Shown here in pieces: positions 14,248 to 21,080 of a stretch of 21,080 bases of DNA; position 1 is the stretch's first letter; each line of letters opens with the position of its first letter. The notes below the pieces were generated by a model. It was not told the origin of the DNA. It saw only the letters and a list, made by a program, of their open reading frames with translations, and did no database searches. The position numbers were made by a program, and so were the translations under genes. Source of the DNA: an uncultured Bacilli bacterium (lineage in GTDB: Bacteria > Bacillota_I > Bacilli_A > RF39 > UBA660); contig CANRIE010000004.1 of NCBI GenBank assembly GCA_947630585.1, positions 1-21,080 on the forward strand, read 5' to 3'.

Positions 14248-15603
14248 ATGTTTGAAAATAAAAAGATTTTAATTTTAGGAATGGCAAGAAGTGGATATGC
14301 TTGTTGCAAAGAACTTGTTAAACATAATTGTCAAATTGTATTAAATGATAGTAAGGAAGAAAGTAAATTAGATAAAGAAAAATTAGAAGAATTAAGAAGT
14401 TTAAATATTAAAGTTGTATTAGGAAGTCATCCGGATAACCTTCTTGATGAAAGTTTTGATTATCTAATTAAAAACCCAGGAATTAGAAATGATCATAAAT
14501 ATGTTTTAAAAGCTAAAGAACTTAATATTCCTGTTATAAACGAGGTAGAAGTTGGATATAACTTACTACCAAAAAATGTTAAATTAATTGCAATTACAGG
14601 AACTAATGGGAAAACAACAACCACAACATTAACTTATAATATCCTAAAAGAATACTATAAAAATACTAAACTAGCTGGTAATATAGGATACCCTTTATGT
14701 AGTATTTTAGATAGTATCAAAGAAAATGATATTTTAGTTATGGAAATATCTTGTCAACAACTTGCAAATTTAAATACTTTTAATCCTCATATTGCTCTTT
14801 TAACTAACTTAAGTCCTGCTCATATTGATTTCTTTAATGATTATGAAACTTATAAGAAAGTTAAAGTTAAATTATTTAAAAATCAAAGCAATAGTGACTA
14901 TGCAATTATTAATCATGAAAACTTAGATAGTTTAGAATCTACCAAAAATATTAAAAGTAAAAAGTTATATTTTTCAAGTAAACAAGAAAGTAATGCTTAT
15001 TTGAATGGTGATGATTTATATTATAAAGATGAATTAATAATAAATAAAAATGAATTACTTCTAAAAGGAATTCATAATGTTGAAAATGTTTTAGGAGCAA
15101 TTACAATTGCTAAATTACTTGAGGTTCCAACCACTGTAATTAGAAAAGTTTTAAAAAGTTTTAAAGGAGTAGAACACAGATTAGAACTAGTTGATGTTGT
15201 TAATAAAAGATATTTTTATAATGACACGGAGGCAACTAATATTAAATGCTCTCAAATTGCTTTAAGTTCATTTCCAGATAATCAGGTTGTCTTATTTTTA
15301 GGGGGACTTGAAAGAGGGCAAGACTTTAATGAACTAAAAGATTATGTTAAAAATGTTCGGGTGATAATTGGAATTGGGGAATGCAGGACGAGGGTTTTAG
15401 AGTTTGCAAATAGTATGCATATTGAATGTTATATTCAAAAGACTTTACAAGAAGGATTTCAAAAAGCACTTGAAGTATCTCGGGAAAATGATATAATATT
15501 ATTAAGCCCAGCATCAGCATCTTGGGACCAATACAAAGAATGTGAAGAACGTGGGGCAGAATTTAAAAAATTAGTTGGAGGCTATAAGAATGGAAGTAAT
15601 TAA
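14248..15603 (+). CDS. murD: UDP-N-acetylmuramoyl-L-alanine:D-glutamate ligase
   Basis: A 451-residue Mur ligase that adds D-glutamate to UDP-MurNAc-L-Ala in the cytoplasm with ATP, the second amino-acid step of peptidoglycan synthesis. Residues 1-90 form the UDP-binding domain (LILGMARSGYACCKEL). The central ATPase has the P-loop GTNGKTTT at 118-125 and EISCQQL and LTNLSPAHID beyond it. The C-terminal domain has HRLELV, YNDTEATN, FLGGLERGQDF and LLSPASASWDQY, all diagnostic of MurD. ATG 14248 is preceded by AGGTGATG; the upstream GTG and ATG fall inside that site. It overlaps the DUF1653 gene by 14 bases. Its presence shows the organism makes a cell wall, against a wall-less mycoplasma. Confidence 0.95.
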   Translation: MFENKKILILGMARSGYACCKELVKHNCQIVLNDSKEESKLDKEKLEELRSLNIKVVLGSHPDNLLDESFDYLIKNPGIRNDHKYVLKAKELNIPVINEVEVGYNLLPKNVKLIAITGTNGKTTTTTLTYNILKEYYKNTKLAGNIGYPLCSILDSIKENDILVMEISCQQLANLNTFNPHIALLTNLSPAHIDFFNDYETYKKVKVKLFKNQSNSDYAIINHENLDSLESTKNIKSKKLYFSSKQESNAYLNGDDLYYKDELIINKNELLLKGIHNVENVLGAITIAKLLEVPTTVIRKVLKSFKGVEHRLELVDVVNKRYFYNDTEATNIKCSQIALSSFPDNQVVLFLGGLERGQDFNELKDYVKNVRVIIGIGECRTRVLEFANSMHIECYIQKTLQEGFQKALEVSRENDIILLSPASASWDQYKECEERGAEFKKLVGGYKNGSN

Positions 15604-15832
15604 AAATCGCGTTTATAAACATTTTAAGGGTGATTATTATTTAGTTGTTGATATAGCAACTCATTCAGAAACCGATGAAAAATTAGTTTTATATCGCAGT
15701 TTATATGGGGATGGAGATTTATACGCAAGACCACTTGATATGTTTATATCAGAAGTTGATCATGTGAAGTATCCAAACGTTAAACAACAATATCGGTTTG
15801 AACTCCAAAAAATAGAAAGTGTTAATAAATAG
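15590..15832 (+). CDS. DUF1653 domain protein
   Basis: An 80-residue protein made up of a single DUF1653 domain: VYKHFKGDYYLVVDIATHSETDEKLVLYRSLY with GDGDLYARPLDMFISEVD and the closing YRFE. The domain is widespread in Firmicutes and other bacteria and its function is unknown. I chose ATG 15590, with TTGGAGG at 15575-15581, over the TTG at 15575, which lies in that site. The start is within the end of murD, so translation is coupled, and enolase begins 14 bases after its stop. Confidence 0.9.
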   Translation: MEVIKNRVYKHFKGDYYLVVDIATHSETDEKLVLYRSLYGDGDLYARPLDMFISEVDHVKYPNVKQQYRFELQKIESVNK

Positions 15833-15846
15833 AAAGAGAGGAATTT

Positions 15847-17073
15847 ATGAAAATTAAAAATGTAATAGGAAGAGAAATATTAGATTCAAGAGGAAATCCA
15901 ACGGTTGAAGTGGATGTGATCTTAGAAAGTGGTGTAATGGGACGAGCTAGTGTTCCAAGTGGTGCATCAACGGGAGAACGTGAAGCCTTAGAACTTCGTG
16001 ATGGAGACTCAAGATATATGGGGAAAGGTGTTTTAAAAGCAGTTTCTCATGTTAACAATGAACTTAAAAATTTAGTTGTTGGAATGGACGTATTTAACCA
16101 AGAAGCCCTTGATAAAGCTATGATTGAACTTGATGGAACGGAGACTAAATCAAGATTTGGAGCTAATGCAATTTTAGGAGTTTCCATGGCTGCTTTAAAA
16201 GCTGCTGCTAATGAAAAAAAAGTTCCTTTATATAAATATATAGGAGATGGAGATATTCTCCCAAGACCTATGATGAATATTATTAATGGAGGAGCGCATG
16301 CTGATAACAATCTTGATTTCCAAGAATATATGATTATTCCAAATGCTGATACCATTAAAGAAAGAGTTCGGATTGGCTCTGAAGTATTCCACACTTTAAA
16401 AAATGTTTTAAAAGAAAAAGGACATGTTACAAGTGTTGGAGATGAAGGTGGATTTGCTCCAAACTTAAAAAGCAATTCAGAAGGATTTGAACTAATTGTT
16501 GAAGCAATCAAGAAAGCTGGATACAAGCCAGGCGTTGATGTTAGTTTAGCAATTGATGTTGCTGCAAGTGAATTTTATAAAGATGGTAAATACGAATTAA
16601 AAGGTGAAAATAAAACTTTAACAACTAATGAATTAATTGATTACTATGAAGAGTTAATTAAAAAATATCCAATTATTTCAATTGAAGACCCAGTTGATGA
16701 AAATGATTGGGAAGGATTTAGTTTAATAACTAAACGTTTAGGAGATAAAATTCAATTAGTTGGTGATGACTTATTTGTTACTAATAAAAAATGCTTACAA
16801 AAAGGTATTGATAACCATGCTGGAAATGCTATTTTATTAAAAGTCAATCAAATAGGAACTATCACTGAAACCTTAGAAACAATTGATTTAGCAAGACGGA
16901 ATGGTTATAAAACAATTATTTCTCATCGAAGTGGAGAAACTGAAGATACTACTATTGCAAATCTTGCCGTTGGACTTAACTTAGGTCAAATTAAAACTGG
17001 TTCTATGTCAAGAACTGATAGAATTTGTAAATATAATGAATTAATTAGAATTGAAGAAGAATTAGGAAAATAA
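15847..17073 (+). CDS. eno: Enolase (phosphopyruvate hydratase)
   Basis: A 408-residue enolase, slightly shorter than the usual 420-435, converting 2-phosphoglycerate to phosphoenolpyruvate in glycolysis. Visible residues: the mobile loop SGASTGEREALEL (38-50), SVGDEGGFAPNL with Glu200, Mg2+ ligands Asp237, Glu280 (SIEDP) and Asp307 (GDDLF), catalytic Lys332 in LKVNQIG, and SHRSGETEDT (359-368). The end GQIKTGSMSRTDR is intact. ATG 15847 has AGAGAGG upstream. It is last in the unit with murD and DUF1653 and closed by a strong terminator. An antisense open frame inside it is a composition artefact. Confidence 0.97.
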   Translation: MKIKNVIGREILDSRGNPTVEVDVILESGVMGRASVPSGASTGEREALELRDGDSRYMGKGVLKAVSHVNNELKNLVVGMDVFNQEALDKAMIELDGTETKSRFGANAILGVSMAALKAAANEKKVPLYKYIGDGDILPRPMMNIINGGAHADNNLDFQEYMIIPNADTIKERVRIGSEVFHTLKNVLKEKGHVTSVGDEGGFAPNLKSNSEGFELIVEAIKKAGYKPGVDVSLAIDVAASEFYKDGKYELKGENKTLTTNELIDYYEELIKKYPIISIEDPVDENDWEGFSLITKRLGDKIQLVGDDLFVTNKKCLQKGIDNHAGNAILLKVNQIGTITETLETIDLARRNGYKTIISHRSGETEDTTIANLAVGLNLGQIKTGSMSRTDRICKYNELIRIEEELGK

Positions 17074-17088
17074 AATATTTAAAATATG

Positions 17089-17129
17089 AATAAAAATGTA
17101 TAAACTTAAAATACATTTTTATTTTTTTT
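17089..17129 (+). terminator. Terminator of the murD-eno unit
   Basis: A perfect 13-bp stem (17089-17101/17111-17123) with a 9-base loop, followed by a run of T to 17129. It isolates the dynamin-like gene downstream, which needs its own promoter. Confidence 0.88.
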
Positions 17130-17220
17130 GTAATAAATATGTATTAAATTTTAAAAATTAATAAAAGATAGATTTTTAAATATTTATATGTTAAAATAAT
17201 ATATGGTAAAGGAGAAGTTT

Positions 17221-19767
17221 ATGGCCAAAAGGATAAAAATTGTAAGTAACCCTTATGAAAGGGAAATTAAATATTTTGATTACAATGAAACTAATGAAGA
17301 ATGGGAAAATATTATTTTAAATAATCCTAATAGTAGATTAAGGGAAACTGCTTCTGAAAAGAGTTTTTTACCATTTAAAATCAAAGAAATTGTTGATATT
17401 ATTATTGATGAATATTATAAATCTGGTTCTAAACTCGAAATATGTTTTGAAGGTACAAATGATGAGTTCAATGAATTAAAAGAAATTTGTCAGGATGAAG
17501 ATGTAGTTTCAAAGGTAAATTTAGAAAAGTTACCTAGTACTTTAGAAAATGCAAGAATAATTTTTCCAAATATTAAAGAAAGATTTGAGGATGTAGATCA
17601 AATAATTGAAAAAATAGTTAAAGATAATAAAGAAGTAAAAAAAGATTTAGATAAAGTATCTGAAACTTTAAAAGATGTAATTCCAATTTGTGTTTTTGGT
17701 AATTATAGTGTTGGTAAATCAACGTTTATAAATGCCTTAATTGGAAATGAGATTTTGCAAAGTGGAGGCGATCCTGTTACAGCTAAAGTTTATAAAATAA
17801 GACGTTCAAAAGATGATGATGTTTCAAGAATTAAATTTACATATCAAGATAAAGATTGTGAGATTTTATTAGAAGGAGAGAAATATCGTTATCGAGAAGA
17901 GGATAATTATCGGTTAATAAGTGAAACTAAAGATAATCCATTAATTGTTGAAATTGATAAAATTTTAAAAGAAACTCCTGAAAAAAATTTAATTTTATTT
18001 TTAAATTTAATTTTAGAACATCTCAATAATTATGAAAAAAATAAAAATATAAATAATCAAATTGGCAATGTTATTGAAGTTGAAGTACCATTTTCTAAAA
18101 AAGGAATTTTAGGTCAATCATACAATAATTTTGTAATTTTTGATACTCCAGGTTCTAATTCCAAAACTAATCTTGATCATACTAAAGTTTTAGAAGAAGC
18201 TCTAGCTGGTTTTTCTAACGGTATTCCCATTTTAGTTTCAACTTATGAAACTTTAGATACAACTGATAATGCTAATTTATGTGAAAAAATGCTTGGAATT
18301 AAGGCTTTAGATGAAAGATTTGCTATGATTGTTTTAAATAAAGCCGATGGATCAGATTTAAGTGATTCTGAAGAAGAAATAAAAAAAGAATTATTAAGTT
18401 ACAATGCTGTTCAAAAAATACATGCTAGTGGTATTTATTTTGTATCTTCAATTATGGGACTTGGAGCTAAAAATGAAGGCCAATTAATTGATAAACATTA
18501 TCGGAAGGTATATCGTTCTCAAGAAGAAATGTATAAAAATCCTGATGATGAAGATTATGCTAGTTTATATAGATACAATGTTATGCCAAAACAAATAAAA
18601 AGTAATGCCATTAATTATTCTTTAGAATGTCCTAATATTATTTATGCTAATAGTGGTTTATATGCAATTGAAATGGAAATTGAAAAATTTGCAAGTAGAT
18701 ATGCTGCTTATAACAAATGTCAAATGGTTTATAAATTCCTAAAAGATATTAATGAAGAAACTAATCAAAAAATTGAAAGTAAAAAAGAAATTTTAAATAG
18801 TGATATAGAAAAAAGAAATACTGAATTAGAAAGTGAAAAACAAACTTTAATAGAAAAAATCTTAAATAAAATTTTTGAATTAATTGAGAACTATGCAAAA
18901 GAATCTGAAAAAATAATATCTTCTTATAAATTTGATAATTATATTTTAACAGAACAAAATTTAGAAGAAATAAAACAAAGTTTTGATTATGATTATCAAA
19001 AAGAAAAAAATCTCGAAAAACATGAAACAGAATCTAAAAATGCTTGGTATAATATTTGGAATAATTTAAAGAATGTGGCTTTAAAAGAAAAAATGAACTC
19101 TTTAAAGGAAGATTTTAAAGAATTTCAAGAAATGAAGAAAAAGGAAGAAAAGGCAATTGATGAAATAGATTCTAAAACAGCTGATAAAGTCATGGAATAT
19201 GTTATAAATTTATATAAAACTAATGCAACTAAAATTAGAGACGAACGATTAAAAGAAATTGAAAAACTATGGCAAGATTATGCTAAAGAGTTTAAAGAAG
19301 AATTACTAAGTTTAGTTATGAAAACTGATTTATCAAATTCTCAAAGAGAAGATATTTCCAATATTATTCTTAAATTTAATTCTGAAATGATTAATGAAGA
19401 AGTTGATAATAAATTTGTAAAATCAAAATATTTAGAGTGGAAGTTATTAAGATTTGGTAAAAGTAATGAAATTAGTGTAAAAAAACTTGATAGAAGTTAT
19501 AATTCAAAGATTAAAGAATTTGGAAATACCTTAGTAAAAGATATAAATAAATATTGTAAAAATACCTTTAGTAAATGGAAGGATGCCTTAGAAGAGAAAA
19601 TTATTAATAATATAACTGAATACAATCCGGATTTAAAAGGTATAAATGATATTATTAAAGAAGATAAAGAAAAAATTGAAGAACTTAAACAAGATCAAGA
19701 TGAGATTAATGATTCAATGGATGATATTAAAAAGTGGATATCATGGAATAATAATGATATAGATTAA
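17221..19767 (+). CDS. Dynamin-like GTPase
   Basis: An 848-residue bacterial dynamin-like protein. ATG 17221 follows AAAGGAG at 17208-17214; ATG 17203 is upstream of that site. Residues 1-125 are a separate alpha/beta domain I cannot name. The GTPase has G1 GNYSVGKST (160-168), a Thr-containing G2 around DPVTAKV (184-190), G3 DTPG (308-311) and G4 NKAD (373-376). From about 520 to the end it is almost all helix and coiled coil, rich in Lys and Glu, fitting the dynamin stalk; no obvious membrane helix is seen. Such proteins bend, tether or remodel membranes upon GTP hydrolysis, and some act in envelope stress or phage defence. TAAAAT with a TGT extension at 17192-17197 is a possible -10. It is followed after 11 bases by the gene at 19779. 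Confidence 0.85.
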   Translation: MAKRIKIVSNPYEREIKYFDYNETNEEWENIILNNPNSRLRETASEKSFLPFKIKEIVDIIIDEYYKSGSKLEICFEGTNDEFNELKEICQDEDVVSKVNLEKLPSTLENARIIFPNIKERFEDVDQIIEKIVKDNKEVKKDLDKVSETLKDVIPICVFGNYSVGKSTFINALIGNEILQSGGDPVTAKVYKIRRSKDDDVSRIKFTYQDKDCEILLEGEKYRYREEDNYRLISETKDNPLIVEIDKILKETPEKNLILFLNLILEHLNNYEKNKNINNQIGNVIEVEVPFSKKGILGQSYNNFVIFDTPGSNSKTNLDHTKVLEEALAGFSNGIPILVSTYETLDTTDNANLCEKMLGIKALDERFAMIVLNKADGSDLSDSEEEIKKELLSYNAVQKIHASGIYFVSSIMGLGAKNEGQLIDKHYRKVYRSQEEMYKNPDDEDYASLYRYNVMPKQIKSNAINYSLECPNIIYANSGLYAIEMEIEKFASRYAAYNKCQMVYKFLKDINEETNQKIESKKEILNSDIEKRNTELESEKQTLIEKILNKIFELIENYAKESEKIISSYKFDNYILTEQNLEEIKQSFDYDYQKEKNLEKHETESKNAWYNIWNNLKNVALKEKMNSLKEDFKEFQEMKKKEEKAIDEIDSKTADKVMEYVINLYKTNATKIRDERLKEIEKLWQDYAKEFKEELLSLVMKTDLSNSQREDISNIILKFNSEMINEEVDNKFVKSKYLEWKLLRFGKSNEISVKKLDRSYNSKIKEFGNTLVKDINKYCKNTFSKWKDALEEKIINNITEYNPDLKGINDIIKEDKEKIEELKQDQDEINDSMDDIKKWISWNNNDID

Positions 19768-19778
19768 AAGGAGTAATT

Positions 19779-21080
19779 ATGGGAGTTAAAAATTTAGTTA
19801 AAAAAGTAGGAAATGCTGCTGGTAATGGAATAGCAACTCTTTCGAAATTAAGTTCAAATCAAGTTGAAGAAATAGTTTCAAAAAGAGAAGAATTCTTGCA
19901 AGAAATGTGGGATCCTCAAAATCCTGATGAACAAGAAAAAGTTTTAAAATTATTAGCAAGTAATAGTATTGAAATTTTTAATGATTATTTAAAACAATTA
20001 AAAGAGTTGTATTTACCAATTTCCTATCAAGAAGAATTTGGAAATGAATTTGTTCCAGATTATAATATTAGATATTTTAATATAACTAAATGGGTAAAAA
20101 GTAAAGAAGAAAATAGTCTTGAAAAACTTATTAATGTCTATGCTGTATTAAAAGATGAAAAATGTAATATTGCTTTAGTTTTTAATCGAACTAAAGATAA
20201 AACTAATGTTTATTTAGCAGTTATAAATACAGGTAATGTTGGAAATAGTACGGATGTTAAAAACTATAAAGAAAGATTAGTTGAAGCTATAAAAGGAAAT
20301 TTTCCAGGGGCTTTAATAGCAGATGATTCTAAAAATGGGATAGGTATCATACCACCTCTTGATAATAATAAAGATTATTCGGTTGCTATAACTTCAAATA
20401 TTCCAGCCGAGAAATCCGAAAAATTTTTATCTCAAACAGTTGAAAAATTATTAGATGGGATTATTCCTGAAAATTCAAAAGAAGAATATACAATTATTTT
20501 ATTAGCAACACCTATCCTTGATTTAGAAGAAAGAAAGTTAAAATTAGGAAAAATTTATTCGGATATGGTTCCTTATGCATCATGGACAACTTCTTTTCAA
20601 GTGTCAGAGGGAGAAAATATATCATCAACGGCTACTGTTGGAGCATCAGCAGGAGCTAACTTTGGCAATCAAGTTGGAACTAATCAATCTTTTACAAATT
20701 CCGATTCTAATACTGATAATTTTTCAACTACTGCTAGTGAAAGTCAAACAGTTGGAACTTCTGATAGTAATTCTACTTCTAAATCTAATTCTAACTCAAT
20801 AACTGGTGGAGTTAATGTTGATTTCAAAATTGGTGGAAGCGTTTCAACTTCTAAGTCAACTGGACAATCAACAAGTACTGCTCATACAATATCAGAACAA
20901 ATAACTAAAAGTATGGCTAAAACATTAGGAAATGCTATTACCAAATCTGCAGCCAATACTGCAGGTAGTTTTGAATCAACTAATTTTGGAGTTAATGCTG
21001 GAGTTAATTTTGCAAGGTCTTCAAGTGTAGGTGTCACAGCTGGAAAAAATGAAGGACTAACAAGGAACTTTGAAAATTAC
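19779..21080 (+). CDS. Large protein of unknown function, N-terminal 434 residues (3' end cut by window)
   Basis: An uninterrupted frame of 434 codons from ATG 19779 (AAAAGGAG at 19766-19773) to the window edge. Residues 1-40 are a basic helix. Residues 41-265 are a globular alpha/beta region (FNITKWV 100-106, NIALVFNRTKD 130-140, VYLAVINTGNVGN 144-156, KGNFPGALI 172-180, TIILLATPIL 238-247). Residues 270-434 are dominated by Ser, Thr, Asn, Gly and Ala with short reiterations such as GVNAGVNF, SNSTSKSNSNS and STSKSTGQSTS. Ser/Thr/Gly-rich inserts of this type occur in some large bacterial ATP-binding (HerA/FtsK-like) proteins, and an ATPase domain may follow outside the window; I cannot see it. 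Co-transcription with the dynamin-like GTPase is very likely. Family not identified. Confidence 0.75.
   Translation, partial: MGVKNLVKKVGNAAGNGIATLSKLSSNQVEEIVSKREEFLQEMWDPQNPDEQEKVLKLLASNSIEIFNDYLKQLKELYLPISYQEEFGNEFVPDYNIRYFNITKWVKSKEENSLEKLINVYAVLKDEKCNIALVFNRTKDKTNVYLAVINTGNVGNSTDVKNYKERLVEAIKGNFPGALIADDSKNGIGIIPPLDNNKDYSVAITSNIPAEKSEKFLSQTVEKLLDGIIPENSKEEYTIILLATPILDLEERKLKLGKIYSDMVPYASWTTSFQVSEGENISSTATVGASAGANFGNQVGTNQSFTNSDSNTDNFSTTASESQTVGTSDSNSTSKSNSNSITGGVNVDFKIGGSVSTSKSTGQSTSTAHTISEQITKSMAKTLGNAITKSAANTAGSFESTNFGVNAGVNFARSSSVGVTAGKNEGLTRNFENY

Noticed and set aside
16047..16526. 159-codon open frame antisense to enolase
   Set aside because: It lies wholly inside a fully conserved eno gene, reads as a codon shadow and has no ribosome binding site or promoter of its own.
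20575..20802. 75-codon + strand frame rich in Leu, Ile and Gln
   Set aside because: It is another frame of the repetitive part of the gene starting at 19779, whose frame is open throughout; the Leu/Gln bias comes from the Ser/Thr/Asn codons read out of frame.
20586..21080. Aerolysin-type pore-forming toxin
   Set aside because: The Ser/Thr alternation is suggestive, but there is no signal peptide, the N-terminal part is unlike known toxins and the chain is incomplete here.

Overview
The window is AT-rich and densely coded. Starts are ATG with strong AAAGGAG or GAGGTGA ribosome binding sites, and promoters are of the TTGACA/TATAAT type with frequent TGn extensions. UGA is a stop (the MazF-like gene ends in TGA) and Trp is TGG. 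This fits a low-GC Bacillota using the standard bacterial code, perhaps an uncultured gut Bacilli or Erysipelotrichia-like lineage. That placement is inference; no rRNA or tRNA gene is present to test it.

1..~3400 is the distal end of an integrative mobile element. It holds the C-terminal part of a sigma-70-like regulator, a 450-base non-coding stretch full of helices with a LexA-box-like palindrome at its head, a MazF/PemK-like toxin gene locked by overlaps between two small DpnD/PcfM-like proteins, an excisionase-like DNA-binding protein and a tyrosine integrase. A repeat-rich, gene-free end follows. The other end of the element lies outside the window.

3525..12367 is mostly accessory or lineage-specific. 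A Nudix hydrolase converges on an operon of three tandem paralogous proteins of unknown function, sharing a hairpin whose loop holds both stop codons. Next comes an operon of an NrdD homologue that lacks its glycyl-radical end, joined directly to dUTPase. Facing it is a Crp/Fnr-type regulator, and a single 5-4-5 dyad in the shared gap could serve both promoters. Two paralogous small membrane proteins and a cytosolic transglutaminase-fold protein follow.

12469..17129 is more ordinary chromosome: a DUF362 protein, a gap with three 12-base repeats at exact 23-base spacing and a 23-codon ORF, a family 6 uracil/hypoxanthine-DNA glycosylase back to back with murD, and the unit murD-DUF1653-eno closed by a strong terminator.

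17221..21080 is a two-gene unit: a large dynamin-like GTPase and, 11 bases on, the start of a big protein with a globular N-terminal part followed by a Ser/Thr/Asn/Gly-rich repetitive segment, cut by the window edge. This pair, the three tandem paralogs and the catalytically stripped NrdD-dUTPase-Crp/Fnr locus are the best candidates for undescribed biology.
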